Translations under genes and position numbers: made by a program
From: SMWC01 sp045561055
GTDB lineage: Bacteria > Pseudomonadota > Gammaproteobacteria > Steroidobacterales > Rariloculaceae
Direction of reading: 5' to 3'
Assembly (NCBI GenBank): GCA_045561055.1
Contig: JBJKYL010000016.1
Coordinates: 49,828 to 113,827, forward strand
DNA length: 64,000 bases
The notes under the pieces: model-generated
The model's input: the letters and a program-made list of their open reading frames with translations, nothing else
What the model was told of the DNA's origin: nothing
The model's database searches: none
Shown: positions 18,536 to 27,601 of the stretch, piece after piece
How the letters are laid out: each line of letters starts with the position of its first letter
Numbering within the stretch: the first letter of the stretch is position 1

Positions 18536-18751
18536 TTACCGTAATGAATTACCGAGCCTCGGCAAGCGTTTCTCAAAAAACCTTGTATAGTCGCTGCGAT
18601 TGAGTCTGAGTAGTCTTTTTTCGGGATCGTTGTCTAATTGCGATGCGCTATCGAAGATTCGTGACAAGTCGATCCATTTGTCCGTTGAGCTAAGAAACAG
18701 TAAAGGCTCTGCAATCGTGCGGCGAGAGGGGTTAGAATAGGCCCCGCTCAA
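18536..18751 (-). CDS. Possible small hypothetical protein
   Basis: A 71-codon open frame starting at TTG with AGGA upstream, ending nine bases before the homocysteine methyltransferase gene on the same strand. Its composition (KWIDLSRIF, EKRLLRLNRSDYTRFF) looks protein-like rather than like a random frame, but I recognise no family. It could be a remnant of a longer gene. If it is not a gene, the 284-base spacer holds nothing else that I can name. Confidence 0.28.
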   Translation of the reverse strand: MSGAYSNPSRRTIAEPLLFLSSTDKWIDLSRIFDSASQLDNDPEKRLLRLNRSDYTRFFEKRLPRLGNSLR

Positions 18752-18810
18752 ACGTCCTATTTTAAACTAAACTAGTGGTCATCGATAGAATGTGACCCGG
18801 GAGTAAGCCC

Positions 18811-19359
18811 ATGAAAAATAATATTTTTATCATCTTTCATCTGGTTTTGTTCAGTCTGATGTCTGGGATGAGTGCTGGGAATACGCAGGAGTTAGACGGG
18901 GAGGCAACAACGCGCTTTGAACCAGTTGCCGGTGATGTGCGTCGACCTGATTTCACGTTGACTGATATGGAGGGTGTTTCCCGCACGATGGACGAATGGG
19001 ACGGTAAGATCTTGCTCGTCGACTTCTGGGCAAGCTGGTGTATCCCCTGCCGTCACGAGATGCCTACCTTTAACGCGCTTCGAGATAAATATGCTGATCA
19101 GGGATTTGAGGTTCTTGGCATTGCGGCGGACGACTTCGAGAAAGTTGAAGAATTTCTCGAAGAAGTTCAGGTTGATTTCCCCATCATTTATGGTGAGATG
19201 TTCGACGTGATGGATCTCAGTGCAGAGTACGGTAATTCGTTCGGGGGTCTTCCATTTAGCACCTTTGTTGATCGCGCCGGTAACATGCGCTACGTTCAGA
19301 AACCCGGCGAGGTGTCTTTTGAAGAAGCCGAGGAAGTCCTTCTGCGTTTGCTAAATTAG
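18811..19359 (+). CDS. Exported TlpA/ResA-like thioredoxin
   Basis: A 182-residue protein with a signal peptide (IFIIFHLVLFSLMSGMSAG) and an AhpC/TSA-type thioredoxin domain. The active site is FWASWCIPCRHEMP, the cis-proline region is GGLPFSTFVDR. TlpA/ResA proteins reduce periplasmic disulfides, for instance in apocytochromes c or SCO proteins. It is not next to cytochrome genes here; the neighbours are a methyltransferase and an NAD regulator. A GGGAG ribosome site precedes ATG 18811. Confidence 0.92.
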   Translation: MKNNIFIIFHLVLFSLMSGMSAGNTQELDGEATTRFEPVAGDVRRPDFTLTDMEGVSRTMDEWDGKILLVDFWASWCIPCRHEMPTFNALRDKYADQGFEVLGIAADDFEKVEEFLEEVQVDFPIIYGEMFDVMDLSAEYGNSFGGLPFSTFVDRAGNMRYVQKPGEVSFEEAEEVLLRLLN

Positions 19360-19409
19360 CCCGTAGTTGCTGCCGCGCTTCTAAAGCGTCGGTGGCAGGT
19401 TCGCTAGTC

Positions 19410-19415
19410 TATACT
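19410..19415 (+). promoter_or_regulatory. Possible -10 element for a leaderless nrtR transcript
   Basis: TATACT lies only eight bases before ATG 19424, and no ribosome site is present between them. If this is the -10 box the transcript would begin at or next to the start codon, that is, leaderless. No convincing -35 is seen. Confidence 0.35.
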
Positions 19416-19423
19416 CTTATCTT

Positions 19424-20459
19424 ATGAGTGATTTCCAGGCTAGCTTGATTGATGGGATCGCTAGTCGATCTCAGCCCGAGCTACTAGTCGGTTTGAATGC
19501 AGTGATTTTTGCTGTCACGCGCGATCAGCCGCGTGTGCTTACAGTTGGTCCTCAGTCGGCAAGTTTGGGTGATACTTCCGACAAATTTACTACGACCTCT
19601 CGAGCTCTACCTTTCGGTCCTTTTAACCGCGAGTATGATCGGACGCTCGAACTATGTATGCGCGATACTGTTCGCAAACAGACAGGTTTTGAGCTCGGTT
19701 ACCTGGAGCAGCTCTATACATTCGCGGACAAGGGACGCGATCCGAGGGAAGGTTCGGGTGGTAGCCGCGTACTATCCGTTGCCTATTTAGCGCTGTTGCA
19801 GGAAGGTCCGGTTGCTGGCGCCGAAGATGCAACTTGGGAAGACTGTTACGGTTTTTTTCCCCTGGGAAGACTGGCGTGATGGAAAACCGGCGCTGATGGC
19901 TGAAATCGAGGAGGTATTACTCCAATGGTCGGCCGCCGAAGAGCAGAGATCCCCGGGATCTGGGGCGCGGGAACGAATCGAAATCTGTTTCGGTTTGGGT
20001 AACGGTGGTTGGGATGCTTACAAAGTTCTCGAGCGTTACGAGCTACTCTACGAGGCAAGACTCGTTGACGAGTACTGGCTTGATCGCGGACTGGCGCCAA
20101 CGCACTCGTTGACTGGGCGGCTAGGACGACCAATGGCTTTCGACCATCGCCGAATCCTCGCTACTGGGTTGGGTCGTGTAAGGGGGAAATTGCGTTATCG
20201 TCCCGTCGCGTTCGAACTAATTCCAGAAACGTTCACGTTACTAAAATTACAACACGCCGTGGAGGCAATCGCCGGCCTCCGGATGCACAAGCAGAATTTT
20301 CGCAGACTTGTAGAGCGCAGTGGCTTGGTTGAGGGTACGGGGATACGTGAGGATAAGACGGGCGGCCGGCCGGCTGAGCTGTTCTGCTTTCGGCGTGCGG
20401 TGTTGCGTGAGCGTCGGGCGCCTGGTGTTGCCTCCCTGCGCTCGCCACGTCCAAGTTAG
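19424..20459 (+). pseudogene. nrtR: NrtR-like NUDIX transcriptional regulator, frameshifted
   Basis: Two frames together give one NrtR-type regulator. The first (19424-19879) holds the NUDIX-like domain: LLVGLNAVIFAV, a degenerate Nudix box REYDRTLELCMRDTV and YLALLQEG. It stops soon after EDCYGFF. The second frame resumes at once with PWEDWRDGKPALM and carries the winged-helix C terminus: ETFTLLKLQHAVEA, KQNFRRLVERSGLV, GGRPAELFCFRR. The break is in T7C4 at 19852-19862; removing one C restores a single reading frame of about 344 residues. The ribosome would need a +1 slip at CCC-C. NrtR proteins repress NAD genes and sense ADP-ribose or NAD; nadA and nadB follow. It may be an assembly error, a recent mutation, or recoding. 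Confidence 0.82.
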
Positions 20460-20481
20460 GGGCCCGTCTCTAGAGTGGCTG

Positions 20482-20490
20482 TGCTATACT
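20482..20490 (+). promoter_or_regulatory. Extended -10 promoter candidate for nadA-nadB
   Basis: TGCTATACT is an extended -10 box 40 bases before nadA. The same nine bases occur before the TPR gene at 60164. A second TATACT begins at 20502 and a CTCA-TTT-TGAG inverted repeat follows at 20507-20517, so operator sites for the adjacent NrtR-like regulator could lie here; no published NrtR motif is clearly matched. Confidence 0.4.
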
Positions 20491-20530
20491 TTTAGTTCAC
20501 TTATACTCATTTTGAGCACAATAAAAAGTC

Positions 20531-21532
20531 ATGATGAGCACGCACCTCGAATACACCCCCGAAGTTGAGAAAGCAACACAGGGTATTTACAACCTTGTCC
20601 GCGATGTTATTCCTGCCGTTGAATGGCCGGTGCATGCACCGTACGTAGCGCTGATCAATGAACTTAAGGTCGAGCGCAACGCTATCTTGCTAGCCCATAA
20701 TTACCAAACGCCGGAAATTTACCATGGTGTTGCTGATTATACAGGCGATTCCCTCGGCTTGGCCGCGAAGGCAACCCAGACCGATGCTGAGATTATCGTG
20801 TTATGCGGTGTTCATTTCATGGCGGAGACGGCGAAGATTCTTAATCCGGAAAAGACTGTATTAATTCCTGATGTAGAGGCGGGTTGTTCCCTTGCCGCCT
20901 CGATTACTGGTGCGGACGTGAGGTTATTGAAGGAACGTTATCCTGGCGTACCCGTCGTGTCGTATGTGAATACGAGCGCTGATGTTAAGGCCGAAACCGA
21001 TGTCTGTTGCACTTCAGGGAACGCTGTTCAGGTTGTCGAATCATTGGGTTCTAGCCGCGTCATCTTTTTACCTGACGGTTACCTTGGCCGTTATGTAGCT
21101 AATCAGACTGACGTAGAAATTATCCTCTGGGAAGGTAGTTGCGAAGTTCATGAACGATTTACGGCGACTGAGCTTCGCGGTTACCGTAAGACAGCACCTG
21201 ATATTCAGGTAATCGCGCACCCCGAATGTCCGCCCGACGTGCTGGACGAGGCTGATTTCGTCGGTTCGACTTCTGGGATGATTGACTTTGTGGACAGGGA
21301 GCGCCCGCAGCGTGTAGTCATGATTACAGAATGTTCCATGAGCGATAATGTTGCCGTAGAGTTTCCCGACGTTGATTTTATCCGGCCCTGTAATCTCTGT
21401 CCGCATATGAAACGAATCACGTTGCCAAAAATTCTTCACTCACTGCAGACGCTGGAACACGAGGTCCTCGTCAATCCCAGTATGGCAAGGAAGGCGTATG
21501 GTGCAGTAAAGAGGATGCTGGAAATTTCTTAA
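20531..21532 (+). CDS. nadA: Quinolinate synthase NadA
   Basis: A 333-residue iron-sulfur enzyme that condenses iminoaspartate with dihydroxyacetone phosphate to quinolinate. The three repeated domains are visible, each contributing a cluster cysteine: VLCGVHFMAETAKIL, then the GCTS-like VCCTSGNAV region, and CNLCPHMKRI near the C terminus. LLAHNYQTPEIY and GDSLGLA are hallmark substrate-site segments. Length is normal for the family. nadB follows after 16 bases, giving the complete first two steps of de novo NAD synthesis. A NrtR-like regulator gene lies immediately upstream. Confidence 0.97.
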   Translation: MMSTHLEYTPEVEKATQGIYNLVRDVIPAVEWPVHAPYVALINELKVERNAILLAHNYQTPEIYHGVADYTGDSLGLAAKATQTDAEIIVLCGVHFMAETAKILNPEKTVLIPDVEAGCSLAASITGADVRLLKERYPGVPVVSYVNTSADVKAETDVCCTSGNAVQVVESLGSSRVIFLPDGYLGRYVANQTDVEIILWEGSCEVHERFTATELRGYRKTAPDIQVIAHPECPPDVLDEADFVGSTSGMIDFVDRERPQRVVMITECSMSDNVAVEFPDVDFIRPCNLCPHMKRITLPKILHSLQTLEHEVLVNPSMARKAYGAVKRMLEIS

Positions 21533-21548
21533 AGTTAGAGTTGGGGCA

Positions 21549-23132
21549 ATGATGGCCAGTCAAGTCGATAGCTCAGTTCTTATCATCGGCGGTGGAATCG
21601 CGGGGTTGAGTACGGCTCTGCGTCTGGCAGATGAGGGGCATAAGGTCCTAGTGCTGAGTAAAACTCGGCTCTCCGACACGGCGAGTTTTCAGGCGCAGGG
21701 TGGTATTGCTGCGGTAGTGGCGCCAGAGGATTCACATAGGTCACATCACTCGGATACGCTTATTGCCGGCGCGGGACTCTGTCATTCGGAAACGGTTGCT
21801 CGGGTAGTAGAGCAGGGTGCCGATTGCATCCGCTGGTTGCAGAATCACGGCGTAGAATTTACGCGTACTGATAGTGGTAGTGAGCTTCACCTCACGCGGG
21901 AGGGGGGGCATAGTCAGCGCCGAGTAGTGCACTCAGATGATGCGACCGGGATCGCTGTGATGGGGGTTCTAGTCGATCGCGTTCGCCAGAATATGGCGAT
22001 TCAGCTTCTAGAAAATTGCTTCGTCGTTAGTCTCGTCACCTCCAGAGAGCTCGGTTTTGCAGGTCCGAATCGATGTGTAGGCGTTCGCATGCTGGATAGT
22101 TTTACCGGCGTCGTAGAGACGATTTGGTCAAACGCTATTGTGCTAGCAACGGGTGGCGCTTCCGGCCTCTATGAACATTCGACGAATGCGTCGACTGGGG
22201 ATGGTATTGCAATGGCCTGGCGAGCGGGATGTTCAATCGCCAACATGGAGTTCGTGCAGTTTCATCCGACTTGCTTGTATCAACCGACGGCGCGGAAGGC
22301 GCTAATCAGTGAGGCGGTGAGAGGGGAGGGTGGAAAACTACTACTGCCAGACGGTAGCCGCTTTATGCAACGATACGATTCGAGGGGCGAACTAGCGCCA
22401 CGTGATATCGTCTCGCGTGCTATCGTGAACGAGTTGACCGAGCAGAGTCTCGAGTGCGTGTATCTCGATATCAGTCACCAGCGTGCTGATTTAATCGCCG
22501 AGAGATTCCCAAATATCCGCGAGATCTGTGCCGAACATGGGATCGATATGGCGAAGGAGCCGATTCCCGTAGTGCCAGCGGCGCACTATACCTGCGGTGG
22601 GATAGTCACAGACGAGCATGGTCAGACAGATATCCAGCAGCTTTATGCACTCGGCGAGTGCAGCTTCACAGGACTACATGGTGCCAACCGGCTAGCGAGT
22701 AACTCGTTGTTAGAGGCATTGGCATTTGCGAAGACAGTTAGTGGAAGCATCTCGCAACAGTTGAACAATAGGTTGCCGTTGCCCTGCACGCTTGAAGTTC
22801 GTGACTACGGAGAATTACGGCCTCATTCGTCGCTAGAAAAGCACACAAAGCGATTACGTAGGCTGATGTGGGAAAACGTTGGTATTGTAAGGTCGGGAGC
22901 GGGTTTGGCGAGAGCTGAAAAACGGCTTCAGGAGTTGGAGCAATGGCTCGACAACGAGTGGGAGGATGGTCGGGCGCGTTCCGACGTGCTCGAGTTTCGC
23001 AATCTCGTCACCGTTGCGCAGCTAATCACGAAAAGTGCTCTGCAACGGCGCGAGAGCCGCGGCCTTCATTTTAATCAAGATTATCCTAATATGCACAACG
23101 ATCCGCGAGACACCGCGCTTCTCCCCGACTAG
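21549..23132 (+). CDS. nadB: L-aspartate oxidase NadB
   Basis: A 527-residue FAD enzyme oxidising L-aspartate to iminoaspartate. The dinucleotide fold VLIIGGGIAGLSTAL is at the N terminus; SFQAQGGIAAV, EFVQFHPTCL, RGEGGKLL and the HGANRLASNSLLEALAF block are all characteristic and separate it from succinate dehydrogenase. The start may be either of two adjacent ATG codons. It is translated just after nadA and presumably passes unstable iminoaspartate to it. The 101 bases after its stop contain no gene. Confidence 0.97.
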   Translation: MMASQVDSSVLIIGGGIAGLSTALRLADEGHKVLVLSKTRLSDTASFQAQGGIAAVVAPEDSHRSHHSDTLIAGAGLCHSETVARVVEQGADCIRWLQNHGVEFTRTDSGSELHLTREGGHSQRRVVHSDDATGIAVMGVLVDRVRQNMAIQLLENCFVVSLVTSRELGFAGPNRCVGVRMLDSFTGVVETIWSNAIVLATGGASGLYEHSTNASTGDGIAMAWRAGCSIANMEFVQFHPTCLYQPTARKALISEAVRGEGGKLLLPDGSRFMQRYDSRGELAPRDIVSRAIVNELTEQSLECVYLDISHQRADLIAERFPNIREICAEHGIDMAKEPIPVVPAAHYTCGGIVTDEHGQTDIQQLYALGECSFTGLHGANRLASNSLLEALAFAKTVSGSISQQLNNRLPLPCTLEVRDYGELRPHSSLEKHTKRLRRLMWENVGIVRSGAGLARAEKRLQELEQWLDNEWEDGRARSDVLEFRNLVTVAQLITKSALQRRESRGLHFNQDYPNMHNDPRDTALLPD

Positions 23133-23233
23133 CTACGTCACTAATCGAACGACATAGGATCGACGGTTCGGGCACGTGAATTTACATTTTCTTTAATGGG
23201 TGATTTTCCGCGCTCCGTAATTATCGTATGCGT

Positions 23234-24094
23234 TTATTTATTGGTCATAGCCAGTAAAGCCCTCGCTCGTTTGACTACTGGCACGTCGATCACCTTGCCA
23301 TCAAGCGATGTAGATCCGCGTCCAGTAACCTCGGCCTCGTCGAAGGCGGCGACAACTTTGCGTGCGTAGGCGATTTCCTTTTCGCTAGGCGAAAACATTT
23401 CGTTGATGGTATCGATCTGAGCAGGGTGAATTGCGAATCTACCCTTGAAACCGAATTGCTTAGACTGGACACAATTCTTCCGGAGACCGCCATCGTCTTT
23501 GAAACGAAAGTAGGGGGTATCTAGAGCGATAACGCGTGCGGCGCGTGCGGCAACGCATAACACGTTTCTCCCATACGCGACCTCGGATTCGGCGTCGAGA
23601 CGCTCAATACCCATATCATGCGTATAGTCCTCGGCACCGAACGCAACGCCGATAATCCGCCGGCTGGAGGCACAGATTTCGTAGCATTTTACGAGTGCGC
23701 GAGCGCTCTCGAGCCATGGAATTAGGGATATGCTCCCCACCGTTAAATCGTTTGCACGCTCCAGTTTCGCCAGTAGGCCGGAAACATTTTCTATGTCCTG
23801 AGGTCCTTCTATCTTTCCTATAGAGATGCCTTTTATATGCGGTCCGACAACGGCGGCAAGATCTTGCTCGGTCCATCCTGTATCGATTGAATTGACTCGT
23901 GGCAGGATCGGTATGCCGGTCTGCGCAAGTTTTGGTAGAAAAGACTGAATCGTCGCACGGGCGGTATCCTTTCCCCCATCGGGAACGGAATCTTCCATAT
24001 CCGGAACAAACATGTCAGGCAAGTAGCTCGAGGCTTTCTCTAGCATATTTTTCTTGTTTCCGGGAACGAAGAGTAGGCTCCTTATGGTTGTCAT
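23234..24094 (-). CDS. CitE-like CoA ester lyase (HpcH/HpaI family)
   Basis: A 286-residue TIM-barrel lyase. I start at ATG 24094, six bases after GGAG; a GTG four codons upstream overlaps that ribosome site. Family blocks are SLLFVPGNKKNMLEKA, VPDMEDSVPD (acidic metal/CoA site), LPRVNSIDTGW, IPWLESARALV and GFKGRFAIHPAQI. Members cleave or form malyl-, citramalyl- or methylmalyl-CoA. It is the last gene of the oxalate run, 27 bases after the acyl-CoA synthetase. Joining glyoxylate with acetyl-CoA is one reasonable role beside oxalyl-CoA metabolism, but this is inference. Confidence 0.87.
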   Translation of the reverse strand: MTTIRSLLFVPGNKKNMLEKASSYLPDMFVPDMEDSVPDGGKDTARATIQSFLPKLAQTGIPILPRVNSIDTGWTEQDLAAVVGPHIKGISIGKIEGPQDIENVSGLLAKLERANDLTVGSISLIPWLESARALVKCYEICASSRRIIGVAFGAEDYTHDMGIERLDAESEVAYGRNVLCVAARAARVIALDTPYFRFKDDGGLRKNCVQSKQFGFKGRFAIHPAQIDTINEMFSPSEKEIAYARKVVAAFDEAEVTGRGSTSLDGKVIDVPVVKRARALLAMTNK

Positions 24095-24121
24095 ATTTGT
24101 CTCCACGCTGCTGGCACGTTT

Positions 24122-26254
24122 TTAGAGTAAGCCAGCTCCACGAGCCCATTGATATTTCGCGCCAAGAATAGCGACGGGTAGTTCCGTCGTGTAGGGGCAT
24201 GCGACGATACCTCGTTCGTAAAGATATTCTGAAGCTTCTTCTACTTCTGTATCGCCCACGAGAGAGGCGACGATAGGCTTATTGATACCTTTATCGCGCG
24301 CCTCCTGTACGACACGTGCGCAGAGCTCTGCAAAGACCATCGGAGGGGTGACGATCGTGTGCCAGTAACCGAGTATCAACGAGTGAATACGGTCGTCCTC
24401 GAGACCGAGGCGAATCGTTTTCTCGTAAGTAATCGGTGGTTCGCCTCCCGTGATGTCTACGGGGTTCCCCGAGGCGCCGAACGGCGGAATAAATTTCTTA
24501 AATGCGACGTCTAGATCTTCGGGGAACGACATCAGCGACATACCGTTGTCCACGATCGCATCCGACAACAGCACACCCGAGCCGCCAGCGCCCGTAATGA
24601 TGACGATTTCCTCGCCCTTTGGAGTTGGTAGGATTGGCAGCCCACGTGCAAACTGCAGTAAATCGTTGAGGTTATAGGCTCGAATAACGCCGCTTGCTCT
24701 TAGAATATCGTCGTAGATTTTGTCGTTTCCAGCGAGAGCGCCTGTGTGTGATGCAGCCGCCCGAGCCCCTATCTGCGTGCGGCCGGCCTTGAGCATTACT
24801 ACGGGTTTCTTCTTCGAAACGCGTTCGGCAACCTCAGAAAAACTCCGTCCGTCTTTCAGGTCTTCGGCATGCATTGCGATGACGTCGGTATTCTCGTCTT
24901 GTTCGAAGTAAGTCAACAGATCGTCTTCATCAAGATCAGATTTATTCCCAAGGCCTACGATTGCGGAGACGCCCATTTTGGTTGATCGGCTGAAGCCGAT
25001 GATCGACATGCCTACACCACCGCTCTGCGATGACAGTGCAGCTTTACCTTTGACGTCATAAGGTGTGCAGAAAGTCGCGCAGAGATTCGATGGTGTGTAG
25101 TAGAAACCGTAGATATTCGGACCCATTATGCGGACGTTATTTTCACGGGCTACGGCAACCAACTCTTCCTGTAACTCGTGCTCTCCGACCTCAGCGAAGC
25201 CCGATGGAATCATGATAGCACCGGGAATCCCTTTCTCGCCGACTTCTTTCATTGCGGAGACACAGAATTTAGCTGGCACAGCGAAGACCGCGACGTCAAT
25301 ATCTTCGGGTATGTCCCCGACACTCTTGTAGGCTTTTTTTCCTAGAATCTCCTCAGCTTTCGGGTTGATTGGATAGAGCTCACCCTCGTAGCCACCGTTG
25401 ATAATATTCTTCATCACGGAATTGCCTATTTTGCCTTCGCTATCGGAAGCGCCTATCACGGCGACGGCTGAGGGCTTCATGATGCGGTTCATGGCAGATA
25501 TGATCGCGTCCTGAGTCGGGCGGTAGATTTCCTTGGGTGGCGAGAAATCGACCGTGATCAATGCGTCGACCGCAGTCGCATCGCTCGCGTTTGCCAGGAT
25601 CGGATTGAGATCGATTTCCTGAATACTGGGGAAGTCGCTGATGAGCTTGGAGACATTGACGATAATGCGCGTTAATGCGTCGCGGTTCACTGCTTCGGCG
25701 CCGCGGACGCCCCGAAGTACCTCTGCTGCTTGGATGCCGTCGAGCATAGAGTCAGCGTCTTCTGCAGTAGCCGGCGCTAGCCTGAACGTCACGTCTTTGA
25801 GGACCTCGACGAGAATGCCACCGAGTCCGAATGCGACGAGTTTACCGAAGCTCGGATCCGTGACCGCGCCGACAATTACTTCCTGATCGCTTTTGTCGAG
25901 CATCTGTTGAACCTGCAAACCGACAACATCGGCATCAGGAGCATAGGACTGGACGCTTTCGATGATCGAGTTATATCCTGTGGTGACCTCGGCCGCGTCG
26001 CGGAGTCCGACTAAAACGCCACCAGCTTCTGTCTTGTGCTGAATATCAGCGGAAACGATCTTCATGGCTACCGGATAACCTATTCCGTTTGCGATCATTA
26101 CCGCGTCTTCAGGAGAGTTCGCAATTCCTTCTTCGGGTAAGGGAATGTCATAAGCGTCGCATACCGTCTTGCATTCTGGCGCCGTAAGTGTAGATCGACC
26201 ATCAGCCTTTACTTGATCTAATACAGCGCGGACATTATCTTGCCGAATAGGCAT
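24122..26254 (-). CDS. NDP-forming acyl-CoA synthetase (acetate-CoA ligase family)
   Basis: A 710-residue protein with the domain order ATP-grasp (about 1-230), CoA-binding Rossmann domain (about 245-340, AVAVIGASDSEGKIGNSV) and succinyl-CoA-ligase-like domains (about 360-700). AMKIVSADIQHKTEAGGV is the ATP-grasp signature, and the phosphohistidine region is ASHTGALAGND. The enzymes interconvert an acyl-CoA and acid with ADP/ATP. Between frc and the CitE-like gene it may conserve energy from formyl-CoA or activate oxalate, in place of the AMP-forming oxalyl-CoA synthetase of some organisms; substrate is inferred only from neighbours. An ATP-grasp-first order is a known minority arrangement. 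Confidence 0.9.
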   Translation of the reverse strand: MPIRQDNVRAVLDQVKADGRSTLTAPECKTVCDAYDIPLPEEGIANSPEDAVMIANGIGYPVAMKIVSADIQHKTEAGGVLVGLRDAAEVTTGYNSIIESVQSYAPDADVVGLQVQQMLDKSDQEVIVGAVTDPSFGKLVAFGLGGILVEVLKDVTFRLAPATAEDADSMLDGIQAAEVLRGVRGAEAVNRDALTRIIVNVSKLISDFPSIQEIDLNPILANASDATAVDALITVDFSPPKEIYRPTQDAIISAMNRIMKPSAVAVIGASDSEGKIGNSVMKNIINGGYEGELYPINPKAEEILGKKAYKSVGDIPEDIDVAVFAVPAKFCVSAMKEVGEKGIPGAIMIPSGFAEVGEHELQEELVAVARENNVRIMGPNIYGFYYTPSNLCATFCTPYDVKGKAALSSQSGGVGMSIIGFSRSTKMGVSAIVGLGNKSDLDEDDLLTYFEQDENTDVIAMHAEDLKDGRSFSEVAERVSKKKPVVMLKAGRTQIGARAAASHTGALAGNDKIYDDILRASGVIRAYNLNDLLQFARGLPILPTPKGEEIVIITGAGGSGVLLSDAIVDNGMSLMSFPEDLDVAFKKFIPPFGASGNPVDITGGEPPITYEKTIRLGLEDDRIHSLILGYWHTIVTPPMVFAELCARVVQEARDKGINKPIVASLVGDTEVEEASEYLYERGIVACPYTTELPVAILGAKYQWARGAGLL

Positions 26255-26287
26255 TTTCTTTCTCCTTAATGATTAGCAGCTTTTTTC

Positions 26288-27547
26288 TTACTTACGGCGT
26301 GGTGGCCGAGAAAAAGCACCCGCTTCTTTTAGACTATTAATTTCCTTGGCTTCATAACCTAGAACATCGCTTAAAATCTCATCAGTATGTTCACCCAATA
26401 ACGGCGATCTGGTTACCTCTACGGGGGAATCAGAGAGTTTGATTGGGCAGCCTAGGTTGTGCCATTTGCCGCGCTCGGGATGATCGAGTTCAACATACAT
26501 TTCGCGCAGTTTGACGTGATCGTCGTTGGCTAAGTCTGTCGTGCTCATAATGGGGCCACACGGAACATCAATCTCATTCAAGATTTCCATTAGTTCGCGT
26601 TTTGTATGGTGGCTTGCAAAGTCTGTCAAGAGATCCCACATTGCGCCTTGGTTTTCTCGGCGGTTTTCGATTTTTTCGAATCGTGGGTCATGGGCTAAAT
26701 CCTGCCCCCCGACTCTATCCGCTAATGCCTTCCAGACATGTTCCTGGACAACTATGTAAAGATAGTCGTTTGGACCTCCGGGTTTACATTGAATGGCATT
26801 TCCTAACTGGCCACCGCCTGAATCGTTACCGGCACGAGGTGTAAAGTCTTCAAAATCCTGATGCCAGTATTCGGCTAGTGGCCCACGCGTGAGGCGTTGA
26901 TGATCGCGCCATTTCACTCGTGTCAAATTCATAACGCAGTCCATCATTGCGCATTCCACATACTGGCCACGCCCAGTTCGCTCCCGCTGAAGAAGTGCGG
27001 CGAGAATTCCAGCCATCAAGTGCACACCAGTTCCCGAGTCACCAATTTGGGCGCCAGTTACCACAGGCGGCCCATCAAAAAGTCCGGATGTGCTCATTGC
27101 GCCACCCATGGCTTGTGCAACATTCTCATATGCTTTAAAGGCTGCATATGGACCCTCAGAACCAAACCCCTTAATTGAGGCCATCACGATGCGAGGATTG
27201 ATTTTTTCGACTTTTTCCCAACCAAAACCTAGTCGGTCTAAAACGCCAGGCCCAAAATTCTCCATAAGGACATCCGAGGTTTCCACTAGTTTTGTGAAAA
27301 TTTCTTTACCCTTATCATTTTTTAGGTTCACTGTGATTGACCGCTTATTGCAGTTAAGCATAGTGAAATAGAGGCTGTCCGCATCCGGGATGTCTCTCAG
27401 TTGTCCTCGAGTTGCATCACCCACTGGCGATTCTAGTTTAATAACGTCTGCCCCGAGAAAGCCCATGAGTTGACTAGATGTAGGACCAGCCTGAACATGG
27501 GTCATGTCAAGGATTCGGATACCGGAAAGCGCTTTGTTAGAAGTCAT
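26288..27547 (-). CDS. frc: Formyl-CoA:oxalate CoA-transferase
   Basis: A 419-residue class III CoA transferase that aligns by eye along its length with E. coli Frc: THVQAGPTSSQLMGFLGADVIKLE, TRGQLRDIPDADSLYFTMLN, CNKRSITVNLK, SIKGFGSEGPY and the catalytic-aspartate block GDSGTGVHLMAG. The QLRDIPD...YFTMLN stretch is diagnostic for Frc over other CaiB-type transferases. It moves CoA from formyl-CoA to oxalate, making the substrate for Oxc, whose gene ends upstream by 54 bases. Cytoplasmic. Confidence 0.95.
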   Translation of the reverse strand: MTSNKALSGIRILDMTHVQAGPTSSQLMGFLGADVIKLESPVGDATRGQLRDIPDADSLYFTMLNCNKRSITVNLKNDKGKEIFTKLVETSDVLMENFGPGVLDRLGFGWEKVEKINPRIVMASIKGFGSEGPYAAFKAYENVAQAMGGAMSTSGLFDGPPVVTGAQIGDSGTGVHLMAGILAALLQRERTGRGQYVECAMMDCVMNLTRVKWRDHQRLTRGPLAEYWHQDFEDFTPRAGNDSGGGQLGNAIQCKPGGPNDYLYIVVQEHVWKALADRVGGQDLAHDPRFEKIENRRENQGAMWDLLTDFASHHTKRELMEILNEIDVPCGPIMSTTDLANDDHVKLREMYVELDHPERGKWHNLGCPIKLSDSPVEVTRSPLLGEHTDEILSDVLGYEAKEINSLKEAGAFSRPPRRK

Positions 27548-27601
27548 AGTAAGTAATTCCCTAATTCTTTAGTGATTTACATATTCGAGTTGCTAGTTGC
27601 A

